Assembly: GCA_005406025.1 (NCBI GenBank)
Contig: BGZK01001394.1
Span: 62,001-126,000, forward strand
Source of the DNA: Eumeta japonica
Taxonomy: Eukaryota; Arthropoda; Insecta; Lepidoptera; Psychidae
Direction: 5' to 3'
Length of the DNA stretch: 64,000 nucleotides
The notes under the pieces were generated by a model. The model was not told the origin of the DNA, did no database searches, and saw only the letters and a program-made list of their open reading frames with translations. Position numbers and translations under genes: made by a program. Each line of letters begins with the position of its first letter. The stretch's first letter is position 1. Shown here piece by piece: positions 37,345 through 49,389 of the stretch.

Positions 37345-37535
37345 AGTCGAAGGTCACCACCGCCCATGGACATTCGTGAAGTCAGAGGAGGCGTTACCAG
37401 CCTTTTGGGTACAAATAGGATATCTAATGGAAAGTGGTTGATAGAGCAGGAAGTGGGGTGATGAAGGGGACACTCACAAGTCGAAAACATCGGAAGCTGC
37501 TACTTAGCATCCGTATGCTATAAGAGTGTGGTAAT
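37345..37535 (-). repeat. Dispersed lepidopteran repeat, copy 2 (reverse), left half of a head-to-head pair
   Basis: Minus strand reads 'GGTAACGCCTCC', then 'GAATGTCCATGGGCGGTGG', then 'TGACC', as in the copies at 49.2 and 62.1 kb. It also carries the 5' 'TAGCAGCTTCC' block. The terminal 'GCTCGTTTGCCCC' part is absent. It abuts copy 3 in opposite orientation. Confidence 0.6.
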
Positions 37536-37755
37536 TGATTTCGTCCAGTGAGTCAGAATTCCGGTGGCCCACTCCTCACTCAAACCTTTTAGTCAACCCG
37601 ATCCCTCACAATAGATATCCTATTCCTCCCAAGAGACCGGATACATACTGGTGGCTACTTGGGAGTTACGAGCATCCCAAAGCTGGTGGTGACCACCTAT
37701 TCTCGGATGGCACACCTGGATGTTTGCCCTTTGACTTTACTATAAAGAAAAATAG
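37536..37755 (+). repeat. Dispersed lepidopteran repeat, copy 3 (forward), right half of the pair
   Basis: Reads 'TTTCGTCCAGTGAGTCAGA', 'ATTCCGGTGGCCCACTCC', 'GATATCCTATTCCTCCC', 'GGGAGTTACGAGCATCCCAA', 'GGTGGTGACCACCTATTCTC' and 'GTTTGCCC', followed by an A-rich tail. Block order is the same as in the 49 kb (reverse) and 54 kb copies. It is fused head to head with copy 2. Confidence 0.65.
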
Positions 37756-40700
37756 ATAACCATTCAAACAGCAGTTTAGCTAAAAGTTTCGAATAAAAAT
37801 TAAAACTAAACTAACGCCTTTTCCTCTTTCCGCACCATGTATGTAGCCACAAAAGAATTTAATTTATCTGAAGCTTTTGATATATCTAGTATAATTTTAT
37901 TTTTTTATATTTATATATATTTATACTAGCATTTTTGTCTTGATTGATGACTAAATTATGACTTTTTGATTTAATTCCTAAATTATGTGGTTAAAAAGGA
38001 CAACAGCCATATTTTAAAATATAAAAGGTGAAATAGGTTCTAACAAAACCAGTGAAGGCCTGTTTGGAGTGAGTAAAATTTAGATTTCTTTTTAAAGAAA
38101 ACTGTTTTTTCTTGTACCCATCTACCTGAAAGCAGACGTCTGTTCTAGAAAGGTCGCAGGTAGTGAGTGTTAATGTAATCATATGCAATTGGGGCGCGCC
38201 ACGGCCGCGCTCAAGCTACTTTTTCTCTTGCCCTTTTTATCATCAACCACGAAGAATTATTGGTTAATAGCTGCATACGCCTTAAATATGAGTGTTTCAT
38301 AAATTATTCAAACGAAGTATTCGTATTCGTTTATTTCTCATCTTACACAAAATAAGAAATTCAACGACGAGGGGTAGTAATTTTTTAAATTACAATTATA
38401 TGACATTTAAATTTGGCTATTTTTTCTTCACGTGCGTAAGAGTGTTGAGGGTCCAATGGTTTGAAGCTTAGTTTTCTAACTAAAAGGCGCTGTATTCGGA
38501 TCTCACCGCGATCGAATTGGCAGTGCCTTTTTAATTCGAGTCGTATTAAACTTGTCGCTCCGTGATTTCTTTGACGAGGTAACCCATCGCAGTGACCGCA
38601 GCAGGTCCTAGCCGTAGTGAGCTAATATGTGAAGGTTGAGCTTCAAACCTCACAATTTGAAATATAGAAGAAGTGGGAAGGTGGAGTATATTTCAGATAT
38701 GACGTCGTTAGAATCCAACACGTCATGTGTATAGAGTTTTGTTGGCATACCTTGGAATTTCCCTTAGTTTCTCCGTCTGTCTGTGTTTACGTGAGTCTGT
38801 TTTTCTCACGAACTTCTTAATTTCTTACAAAGGTAAAAGAGATAAGCACAGCGAAATTGATAATAGGAAAAATTAGGCAATACTTAACGGAAATAAAATT
38901 ATGTACTTAGATACTTTATTAAAAATTACAACCATCCAGATTATGTTTACTAATAATTACACAGTAGACAACGAGAGGTGAGCTTTCAAAGTCGTTATTG
39001 ACGTGTCCTTAGCTAAGGACGTATAGAAAACTCTCAAATTTAATTTTAGAGTAATAAATAAAAACTACAGAATAGATGCTGTAAGAAAAGGGAAAAAAAG
39101 CTACAACTTTAATTTTGGAAAACCGATGAAACAGTGAAACAGCCGTTATTGTGTATTATAATGAAGTTTAAAAAAGATCATTACGCTTTTAAAGAAATAA
39201 AAAACTTTCATTGAGTTTGTCAAAATCAAATATATGTAATTTAATTGATCACGATTCCAAATTGGTTAGTTATAACAGTCCTGTTGAGCATAATTTTATA
39301 TAAATTAATCTGAAAAGTGTTCATGCACTTTTACAAATGTAATGACGAAGCGCAATCAACAACATAAGTAGGTACTCGGTCTGGATGAAATAGCTATTCG
39401 AGTCTGATAATATCGTAGAAAGTGTCAACGACTGTGGCTAAGGCTATGGATAATAATTCGATCATAACCCAATACGTACTCAACCTCGTTATACTTTATC
39501 ATACTAGCTTTCATTTTTTTTCTACTGTTTTCACATCTCGAAATGATAGCATTACTGACATTGATTTTCTACAATTCGAATTGCAGAACAGCGGTAGTTG
39601 TGTGGCCAGGGTGTTGCTTTGGAATACGTAGATTGGATTCATTGAGCGGATTTATGCGGTACGTACTTCTTAGTTTAGCGAATATTCAAATTAAAAATTT
39701 CATCGACGACCCTTGAAAATTGTCTAAATTTCAAACAATCGTAAGGCGGATGTCTTCAATAAATACTAACTCATTTTACATTATTTACGAAACCGGTTCA
39801 GAGCAATTTCATAATAACGAACCGTAAATAAATCTGGTTGCAATAGCCACCGGGCAGCCAATCACGAGGCCGCGCGTCATAATTCAACAACACGAAGCGG
39901 CCGGCGCCCCCTGGCGGCGGGGCCGGTGGCACGTCGTTGTACCAATTAAAAATAAAAGCAATCCATAATTTGTTCCGACTTTATGGTGGAGGCGCGCCGC
40001 AAAAAGAGAACCTCGAGCGCCATTTGCATTTTGATCGGCTCAGCCCTGATTTGAGGCCTTCGTAAACTCTTTAAAGCATGCAAAGTGCATGAATGCTGCA
40101 TAGAGCTTAGAAAACCGGAGGTGAACTCGTATTATTTCAAAAACAATGACACAACACTAGAATATATTACATCATTTCAGTTTTGGTCTAGAACATTATA
40201 AGGTTCTGAATCTTTCAATATAAAAGATAATTATCGTTAAAACCTTGAACTTCAATAGATGCATGTTGCAACTTTCGGTATTTAATTGCATAAAAACATC
40301 GTTATTCAATTTTGGGTTGTAATTATGAACTTTATGAAAACTCAAAGATGCTTTTAAACCGACTGCGGGGAAGCCCAAAAGTAGGGTCAATCGTTTGATC
40401 TATATATATGTATGTATGAATATATGTATGTATATTTACATACGTTCCTTTGCAACTATTAAACTTACGAACAGATTTTGATGTATTATAGTTGGAGGAA
40501 TTGGAGTTTCATGTGTCATTAGACTCTAGGTACATGTACGCTTCCGACTGCAAATATTTATCATAATTCATTGTATATAATGTTTCATATCGTGTTTTCA
40601 TTTTTTTATTTTACTTTAATCCTTGTTATTTTTAATTCTTGTTATTTTTTTTTAATTGTCCTAATGCATGTTTTGTAATATCTTAATCCATATTCATCAT

Positions 40701-40954
40701 TTTATTATAGATGATAAAATAGAAGTTGAATAGTGCGTTAAAAATACTTAATTAAATAAAGTTTAAACAAAGTGCGATAACTTTTACTGAGTAATAGTAA
40801 TCTAAAACAAAAATGAGAATACGTGCAGCCTATTCTGCCTCGAATTGACCAAGATACGACATTGTACTAAGATATCAAAAGCGGTAAGAGCATTTAAGAT
40901 TATTCATAAATATGGCATATATTATGATATCATAATCCTATTTTGTTGTTCATT

Positions 40955-41009
40955 TTTATCTAAAACAAAACAATAAATTCTATGACTTTATTGTTTTGAT
41001 TTAGATAAA
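40955..41009. repeat. 23-bp inverted repeat hairpin, one mismatch
   Basis: 40955-40977 pairs with 40987-41009 over 23 positions with one mismatch (TTTATCTAAAAC... against TTTATCTAAATC...). The loop is 9 bases. It looks like a small palindromic element or a foldback remnant. Confidence 0.7.
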
Positions 41010-41539
41010 TAGCATCGTAGTGTCAGAGTAGGTGACTTTTAAAAATTTCTGCGTGTAGAAAAATGGACGAAGATCATAGATTTCGAAATAATCTTTAACT
41101 CTATATTTACACTACGTGATCGTATCGATATCGTGGACTCGCACCAAAAAAACTTAGAAAAAGCAGATCCAGTCACATACTCGGAACAGTTACACCCTAA
41201 TTGCGGCGTTTACGGCGTGCACTACCCACGAGCGAAGCCTTCACTAATAAACACGAGCGCCGCCCCCGCGCCTCGAAACCTCTCATCCGTACGCCGTCCC
41301 CGCCCACAGCACTGAAATTACGTATTCAAATCGTCCACTGGCCAATTTTCGATGGGGGGAAAAAAATTAAGCACTCGCTCTATGGTCACCCGAAAACTTA
41401 TAAATATGCATAGAGTAATTTTTGAAGAAGGAACCTTTAATAAGCGAGGAGCGCGTACCCTCCAGTCCGCGGTAAATTGCTTCTCCGTTTATTATTCTCC
41501 CCGTCGCCAATCCTATCCGTTTAAAACCAATTATGTTTT

Positions 41540-41775
41540 ATTACGGCGGCGAGGGAAGGCGCGAGGTGGAGCGCGAGGGGGCGGCTCGGTTAGTTTTTCG
41601 CTTTTCGTTTTTTCCTGCGCCGGCCGTCGCGGGCGCGGCGCGCGCGGCTAATGGAGGCGCGGAGGCCTAAGCGGCCGTAATGAGCGGGGTCACGACTCCG
41701 GCGCGGGGCGGCGGCCGCGCGCGGACGACCGACGGATCGAGTAATTGTTTCTGACCTCGGCGAACTCGACATTCG
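41540..41775. other. CpG-rich island
   Basis: Very GC-rich block ('GGGCGCGGCGCGCGCGGC' and similar) inside AT-rich DNA. Flanks hold mixed words such as 'TTATTACGGCGGCG'. No coding match. It is a candidate conserved non-coding or promoter element. Confidence 0.35.
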
Positions 41776-42409
41776 AATTTCTTCCTTGTGAGTAAGCGGT
41801 GGTTTTTTTATACCTGCCCGTTCGATGTTCCATTGATCCCTAACTTTATTGAGCTCTTTGCCTTTCTTAAGGTGAAAATTATTATTTTTTGTTTCAACAT
41901 TGTCTGACTAAAACTAAGGATATACTGACGTCTTAAATAAAATGCTTCATGAGTTGTGCGTCATGATATATTTAATAGCAAATACCTTTTTTAAACTAAA
42001 ATGCAAGTTCAAAATTTAAATTGCCATGCAGGTGTGAAGAGTAAACTACTGGAAAGTTGGAACACCGGTCCGTTGTAAAGTTATTTATCGGGTTTCATAT
42101 AATTAAATACCTGACTCCAGAGTCACATTCAACTGACTGAATGATTGATTCCTAAAAACTACTAAAGAGTTGCGCAACTCATAACAATACGAAAATACGT
42201 AAATTTTAATAAAATCATTGCACGAATACCTAAAATATGTCTACTTTCGATACATCGAGTTCATTCATTGAAACTGTTGCAATTTAATTCATTAAAAAGA
42301 TCATATCAACAAAAGAGATCACAGACGTCATTAAAGACATCATAAATGTTGTTGATTAATGTGCAACGAATCTAATAATTAGTTCTCGACACCATCACAA
42401 TAGATTATA

Positions 42410-42700
42410 TTTCGCGGCGGGCAGAGCCAAGGGTGCTGATTGTCGAACGAAAATACGTTAACAGATTTATGGACGGGGCCGACGCGGACGGCGCGCGCCT
42501 TGACGGCCGGCCGCGTCGTCGCCCCGGGGATATCTCATAATTACACGAACTCGATAATTACCGGCCCCGGCAAAAACTATATTAATATTTAAATGTGGCC
42601 GGTTGTTATTTAAGCCGTAGCCGGCGGCGCACCTCCGGCCCGGCGAACGCGAAGCGAAGAAACTATGAAAAGCCAAAATGGTCACCGTTTAACAATAATT
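42410..42700. other. CpG-rich island
   Basis: A GC-rich segment ('GACGGCCGGCCGCG', 'CCGGCCCGGCGAACGCG') interleaved with AT-rich words (TATTAATATTTAAATG). The mosaic resembles regulatory DNA more than coding sequence; no protein similarity is seen on either strand. Confidence 0.35.
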
Positions 42701-43684
42701 TAATTAGTGGGCCTCGTGGAGCGATCTATTACGTCTAGGAACGCACTGAGCGCAAACGATAGGACGATGGAAGAAGTCGTCATTGTCGTTGTTTTTATAT
42801 GTACTACGGAAATGACGGTCTGGACGACACCATTTCCTTTAGAAGACTTGCATGGCGATGGAGATGGTTCTCTTGGCAATTGATATACCTAGACTGGAGA
42901 TTTAGATATACCCTAAATTGATTTCCGCCAAATGGAGAGACTCATAAGAGTGTGGGCTTTAATAAACTATCCACGATGGAGACTATAGTCTTCACGTTTA
43001 TTTACGGGCTAAAGTTGGGTATAGCCAGTGACATGGCAGAAAAAAAAAGTGTGTGTGTATTAGTGTACACACGTAAGAAGTGAACCTTCTTTATGACATC
43101 ATTTTTCGATAAATGATTTACTATTTACAACTTCACAGAAATTGGTTGAATAAAGCTAAATTAGATAAAGTTTATGCAAAAGGCTTTTTTTATCATAGAC
43201 ATGGATACAAAAATAATACAATAATTTCACCTTTCTGCTACTAAGATTATAGCATTTCATTAATTATAATAGAATTATTACTATTATTGTTATCGTTATT
43301 ATATATTTTTGTAATTAATGGCTTAACTCACTGATATTTACAATCAAAAACTAAGGTTAACCTGAAATAACCTTAAAAAAATGTAACTACTCAAAACGGG
43401 CCGCAAAATACATTGGAGACATTTACCAATCCCTACTCCGCTGGAGAAAGTATACTTCGAATCACGCGTGGTAGGGATAAGAAAAAGATGGCGCGTAACG
43501 GAAAAATGTGACGCGTAACGAAAAAATGTTACACTAAATTTTTTTCCAACCCCGATAAAGAAGTTTCACTTCAAAAAATGAAAGTGGAATCAATGGAATG
43601 GAGATGCACTCTCTACGTAGCATCTGTAAAATATCCTTGAAATATAGATGTAAAAACAGTGATGTCAGAAAGTAGTGCAATTTG

Positions 43685-43960
43685 AAAAATGTATAGTGAC
43701 TAGAGTACAAAAAGGTATGTTGCGCTGGTTAGGTCATCTGAAAAGACGTAAGAAAGTAGAATTAATAAACAAGTAAAATAAAAGCGTATATTAAAAAAAG
43801 GGTCAAACTTTAAACACCCGAAACCTACGAGCTTGCATTAAAGGATTGATGGATGACAGTGAAGCAAGAGAGATTTATTTGTAAAGATCCTATACCACGT
43901 GGAAAGTTCTGGTCTTTTTGACTAACCCTCTGGGCGATAGGCCCAGACTTATAAAAAATA
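43685..43960 (+). pseudogene. C-terminal fragment of a LINE reverse-transcriptase polyprotein
   Basis: Plus strand reads 'TRVQKGMLRWLGHLKRRKK'. After frame breaks, 'NTRNLRACIKGLMDDSEARE' follows, and then a segment similar to the usual 'DRxxWRS'. 'RGMLRWxGHLxRM...CMxxLMxVDEAxEV' is a frequent C-terminal signature of lepidopteran non-LTR elements. Only the tail remains, with stops and frameshifts. The clade was not determined. Confidence 0.6.
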
Positions 43961-44425
43961 TTGGAACGATAAGCTTATAAAAAGATATAGGAACGATACG
44001 CATATAGACTAAGCAATTACTGAGCTAAATTATACGAGACTGCGACTGTCTATGAATTGTTTTCATGAATAATACAGTATTAATGATGCTGTATTATCAT
44101 TAATACAGCAAATAAATGCCTCAGATAAGCCACCATTTATGATGGTAATATTTTGAGAGGAGATATCGACGCCCGCCGACGTCGGATGTCGAAGTATTGA
44201 AAGGCGATACGATGTATCCAGTTTCATGGTTTCACGGTGACGATCTGTTACAGAGCACAGCTGACGCTTATTACGCGAATTGGGCACTTTTGCTTCCAAG
44301 CGTTCCATGCAATTTAACTAGCTAGAGAAACTAGACTTAATGAGAATCAACCCGAGTTTGAATATTTTTTTTTTTTACTCTACATGAATAAATTATTAAG
44401 CACTTCAACGAAGAAAAGATAAGCT

Positions 44426-44461
44426 ATTTCACAGGCAAGTAAAAGTTTTTGCCTGTGAAAT
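44426..44461. repeat. 13-bp perfect inverted repeat
   Basis: ATTTCACAGGCAA (44426-44438) is exactly complementary to TTGCCTGTGAAAT (44449-44461), with a 10-base loop. No function is evident. Confidence 0.75.
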
Positions 44462-47400
44462 GGCTGGGCTTGCGATTCCTTCTATGATTATATCCTTAGT
44501 GTAATGAGTTTTTCAAATTTTAACGAACCGGACAAGATCCAAGATGCTTCCAATTGACAAGCAATTGAAAAGTAATTTAATAGCATTTTTCGAAGTGAAT
44601 TTGAATCCGGCAAGCAATTAAGCACCTTGGAATATATAATTCGATATATAAATTATTATAAGGTATTATAAAATATTACTAGATAGATAAGTAGAGTGAA
44701 CAAAAGGTATGAACATAGCATGTTAAACAATCTGGCACCCAGAACAGATTACCATAATGGCCGACGCTCGGCGCAAAATGTGACTCGTCAATATTGGGCC
44801 AAAATCTATTACAAATTCGTAGATAATCAATATGTTGGAAAACGGGTTACCCGATGGTAATTCGAAATCAAAATAGATCTGATAAGAGCCACTAAAGATT
44901 AAATAAGTTGAACGCAGCTCGATCGAATGTTGTATTCGAGGTTGTCACGTGATGTTCTGTGGATACACATGACGAAAACTGGAGATGCCGTTGTGAACCC
45001 AACCTAAACAGTTGCATATCAAATACAAATACAAATCTGATCAACGTAATATTGGACAATAAATGATAAAGCACGCGTTACGCAGGCCGAGGGATTGTCG
45101 CTTTGAATCAGTGGAATCTCCATAACTAGAATTTTAAGGGTCATGGTGAAAATTGCGAATCAATGAGTTTATGTAAAAGATAAACGAGGTAGAAAAAACA
45201 AACATGTGATATTCAGGAAGTTTGTTTGCACGTGTAGGAAGCATCGAACATTTATTCTGAATTTTGCTGCTATGACTTCGGATAATTCAAGTAAGATGTC
45301 ATTATATTTTATTAACATCGACTTATGAAGCCTGTTTTTGTAAGTCTTATTATAGAGTACAAACAAATCATAGATTATAGGGAAATAATATTTTTTTCGA
45401 GTTGCAAAGTTTAAAAATAGTTCAGAGAAAAGGAACAGCAATTTGTTTTGGTCTTACTGAGAATCTCCACTTACCGTTATCGAGATAAGTACTATTTCCA
45501 CTAAAGATAAGCTGGGTTGGGTCGTTTTTTATTTTATTTGCGATAACGTACTGTTGCTATCTTAAAAGAAAGTTACTGTTTTTTTTTTATTTAAAGAGAT
45601 GCGCATGAAATAAAGTAAAGTCACTAAAATAGATTCTTTCAAACGACACCACGCAAGGTAAACAAAACAAAAAAATAATCTGATCTTTAAAATATTCTGA
45701 ATTAAATAAAAAAAAAAAGTTTCTGTACCAACAGGAATACATCGATATCTCAACAGGCTTTTCCCATTTTTGAATTATAGAATTATACAAAACCAGAGAC
45801 TGATATATGATATAGACGCATAAGTTTGCAATAAGAAAGGAAGCGATTATCGATACTTCAAGAACATGTATTCAGACTAATGAAAAAAGTTACTATTTTG
45901 TTAACGAACATCTGGATGATGGCGAAAGATGATTAATTATTGGGTGCTTGGATGATTAAAAAATTTGACGTTTAAGATTTTAATTGTCCAAGTACCCAAT
46001 GATAAATGACACGAATGAAATCAAAAACAATAATGATAATGTTTGGGCACCTCAATATGGTGAATATTAAAAAGAGTCGGTTTAAAAAAGGTCTTGCTGG
46101 TTTTTATTACCGTAAATCGGTGGTAGATTCATTTAAAATTTTGATAAAAGTGTACAGTTAATATCGAATAATAAATATTCATCATTTTTGTTTTGTTTGA
46201 AATCACTTTTGTCTTTTCCCACACACGAACGAGCATGTGTTTGACACAGACATAGCATACAATTATTCGCTAAGCAATTTCTACTTAGCATTTTATTTTC
46301 CAGTTTTTTTTCCAAAATGAAGGGTAAGCTACTGGAAAAATATTTTTGAACGTGGAAGAAGCGGTCGCTGTCTTTGAAAAATTGATGAAGCAACTTATTG
46401 ATGACAAAGCTCTTCACGGTTAACTTGTAGAGTTAGCGCCGTATTTAATTTTAACGATGACGTTAAGTGTCGATAATGCAGCCGGCCCAGTGGCATAGTC
46501 GGTCTTAATGTCTCACAGGGTGCCACGGAGACTGTTTTGACGGACAATAAATAAACTATCGATTTGATATACTCTTTTTTGTAAATTATTTCAAGTACCA
46601 TTATAGCGAAAAAGTAAGTAGAATTTTCTATAAGGATTTTTAAACTCATGCGCATTAAGGACATCTAAAACTTTGCATCAAATTTTAAACTATAATATCA
46701 ACAATGACCAATTTTGTATATTCATACGACTCTAAGGTTAATTTTTGATACTGATCACTGGTAATACTGTTGATAGTATTGTTGATGGTGATAGACCATT
46801 TTTTATGTATGAACCCCAAATTCTCTGATTATCTTTTTATTCAATAAACTGTATTATGCTAAAGTAATAAATATAGATGCATAATAGATATACCAAAAAA
46901 TAGCTTTAATGAGTGATTCCACATATCATGGTCTACTGTATGAAATCTAATATATCCTGTATTACAAGTAAGTTCATCGTCTGATTCCATTTCATAAAAA
47001 AAATGTGCATTTTTATTCATAGACAAAATATACCGGTCAATAACAATAAAAAGTTTACTGGCCAACACGACAAAGTAGGTCATGTGGAAATCTGTGAAAT
47101 CTTACAGTTATGTTTGTCAAAAATAGTAGGTATGGAAGTTTAAGACTTTCAAATAGAATACGTAGAGCCATTATAAATTTATGATGTCTATTTCGAACCG
47201 ATGTCCTTTAAGATGTAGAAGACAAGATTGACTAATTGCATGTACATATCACTGTTCAAAATATACAAGAAAATAGAAGTAGTTTTTCGATCATTGTAAT
47301 TTTGAATGAAATAAAAAAAATTGCAGTACATACTTCATTAAGTGTTTTATAACCAAATATATCTTTCATAAAACCCTTTATTACGTATGCTTATTTGAAA

Positions 47401-47494
47401 ATTTTCAATTTAATTTTGAACCACATCTTCCTTTCATAGCCTTTGGCTATGACAAAGTACAGCGAGTAATTTAATTTGACTTAGTTCAAAATCA

Positions 47495-47590
47495 TTGGTC
47501 AAGTCGCCTGTGATGAGGATCGAACCTCGTGTCATCTGGTCCTAAGGCATGCCCTTGACCACTGAGCCACAACTGCTCAGTTCAATGGAC
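47495..47590 (-). mobile_element. tRNA-derived SINE-like unit
   Basis: On the minus strand an A-box-like 'GTGGCTCAGTGGTC' (47557-47570) is followed by a B-box 'GGTTCGATCC' (47517-47526) at tRNA-like spacing. The flanks do not form an acceptor stem, and no clean cloverleaf is seen. This suggests a tRNA-related SINE head rather than a working tRNA gene. Confidence 0.55.
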
Positions 47591-48146
47591 GCGCTGCAAT
47601 CGTCATAGATGAAAAACATCAATTGACCAGGACGGAGCGTCGTGAGGAATGGTCGTTCGTGTATTCGGTGATGTGACCGCGATCATAACACTTATCATGT
47701 GTAGAAGAAGAAATTTCAGAATACAACAAGGAATTTGCTTCTGACCCGTAATACTTAGATATATAAAAAAATCTGTGGGATCTAATGCATAGGTATAGGT
47801 CAAGATGAAGCCGCCCTGTAGGACGAATGACGTGACACCTGCTTTTACGGACTAACTAAATCCATATGTAAAAACTTAGAAAACGGGTTGGAAAATGTAC
47901 TAAAATGAACAAAGTAAAAAAAAACATTTTTGTTTTATTGTAAAATCTGAAATATATTGCACTAAGATCTAAGGATTGCATTCTTGAACTTCTGAGCTGT
48001 ATACGAGTAAAAATAATAACTACGGTTTTAATTATTTAATTTAAATCAACCATCAAAAAAGAAGCGATAAAAAAGTGAAAAATAAGGTATGGCACAAAAA
48101 TATTGATTTTCTAAACTCTTATTAGAAACTTTTTATGAAAAAAGGT

Positions 48147-48206
48147 GGTCGTCGTGAACATCATAGTGACACTAAAAGTGTCGTTTACATGATGTTCACG
48201 CCGACC
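48147..48206. repeat. Imperfect 26-29 bp hairpin
   Basis: 'GGTCGTCGTGAACATCAT' at 48147-48164 pairs with 'ATGATGTTCACGCCGACC' at 48189-48206 with one mismatch. The stem continues less perfectly to a TAAAA loop. Size and shape fit a palindromic MITE relic or a foldback RNA. Confidence 0.65.
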
Positions 48207-48439
48207 GTCATCTTGGGCCTGAGTTACCGTATAGACGTTTTTGAGACTGAGAAGGTCTCTTAGCGTATGAATTATGAAACTCTAGAAATCCGTTCCGGTT
48301 CTGCTGCTGCGTGGGAACAGCCTAATGTGCATTGATAGGTCGATAGACATATAACTCTATTTTGGTGCGATCAGGTACAAAGTTCCAATTTAGTGCGAAA
48401 TAACGACCCCGATCTCGTGCTCGCTACCGAGAATTTATA

Positions 48440-48620
48440 TCGCGCTATCTCCTGCTGTCCTTTAAGGTACGACCGCTTTTTGACACAGTAAAGAGCGTGG
48501 CTTCGCCCGGGCCAGAAAGCTCGACATCAGAATGGCCCGCGGCGCGGGCGCATTACCCTAAAATGTACAATGAGAAGCGCGCCGCGCGCACGCTTTGATC
48601 CCGCCGCGCGTGTCAACGCT
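48440..48620. other. GC-rich patch
   Basis: CpG-rich words (for example 'GGCCCGCGGCGCGGGCGC', 'GAAGCGCGCCGCGCGCACGC') within AT-rich DNA. No coding or RNA match. It is a candidate non-coding element. Confidence 0.3.
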
Positions 48621-49132
48621 GACAGCTCCAAAAAAATTACCTTCGGTAATAATACCATTTGAAACATAAAAAATCTACATATCGAAGTTCGTGGCGCAGA
48701 TGTTATTTGGAAAGGCCTAAGGATCCATTACGTCGTTTTAACAATTACTAAATGTTTGAAATCGTGTTTATACGAAATTAAGTGGAGTCATTAAGTTCTT
48801 AATAATTTTCATTTCCATTGATGTTATATACAATTATTAAACTTATCTCCCAATATTTTTCCTTCAATCGTGACCTCAATCCCCACCATACAGTGGTCTC
48901 AGCCTCTATTTACAGAAAAAAATAATTACTATAATAATATACACAGACTTATAAAGTTACCGTTAATATATACTTAATATTTAGTTATGACAGTATATAA
49001 AAACGTATTTTTGTAATAGAAGTATGTGATACATACAATTATATCTATATTTATTTTGCAAAGATTGAATGCAGATTTTAAAAAAAGTAATACGAAAACG
49101 GATCGTACATTGTTTTTTTTAACCGCATTTTC

Positions 49133-49385
49133 GAGGGGCAAACGAGTTTGCGAGCCACCGGAGAGAGGTGATCATCGCCGCCCATGAACACTTGTAACTC
49201 CAGAGTAGTGATCAGGACGTTGCAAACTTGGGTAGGAATGTAATACATGTAGGATATCCGATGGAGGGGCATCGATGGTGAGGCGAATGGGCAACCGGAA
49301 CTCTCACTCACTGGGCGAAACTAAATAGCGGAAGTTGTTACTTGACGTCCGCATTCCATGGGTAGGTGATACCACAGTGGTCGAG
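49133..49385 (-). repeat. Dispersed lepidopteran repeat, copy 4 (reverse); most complete copy
   Basis: Minus strand, in order: 'CCACTGTGGTATCACC', 'GTCAAGTAACAACTTCCGC', 'CAGTGAGTGAGAGTTCCGG', 'CATCGGATATCC', 'GGAGTTACAAGTGTTCATGG', 'GCGGCGATGATCACC', 'GTGGCTCGCAAACTCG' and 'TTTGCCCC'. This is the best template for the family in this window. The lower-coordinate side continues into a poly(T)/A-rich tail. Confidence 0.7.
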
Positions 49386-49389
49386 AAAG

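Larger units (their letters stand above)
37760..43680. other. Gene-poor region with CpG-rich islands
   Basis: No protein-coding gene is supported. GC- and CpG-rich islands lie at about 39840-40030, 41200-41330, 41540-41770 and 42410-42660, separated by AT-rich sequence. Arginine- and proline-rich open frames across the islands come from base composition and do not resemble known proteins. The alternation of compact CpG-rich blocks and AT-rich DNA would suit regulatory elements of a large neighbouring gene (inference). A possible degenerate SINE lies at about 38430-38650. Confidence 0.4.
43965..49130. other. Gene-poor region
   Basis: Mostly AT-rich with no supported gene. It contains a perfect 13-bp hairpin (44426-44461), a possible decayed SINE head near 46490-46530, a tRNA-like SINE (47503-47590), a hairpin (48147-48206) and a GC-rich patch at 48440-48620. 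Short minus-strand frames at 44063-44308 and 46133-46664 have no recognisable content. Confidence 0.35.

Noticed and set aside
41133..41772. Several overlapping frames across the CpG-rich block (both strands)
   Set aside because: Long frames arise because GC-rich sequence lacks stop codons. The arginine/proline/alanine-rich products are typical of translated GC-rich non-coding DNA.
44063..44308. 81-codon minus-strand frame with segment 'TSAGVDISSQNITIINGG'
   Set aside because: Looks mildly coding-like, but I could not connect it to any family or splice partner, and its 3' end runs into a short palindromic AT-rich sequence. Kept as unexplained.
47495..47590. Functional tRNA gene on the minus strand
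   Set aside because: A- and B-box-like words are present, but no acceptor stem pairs and the anticodon arm is poor. A SINE head fits better.
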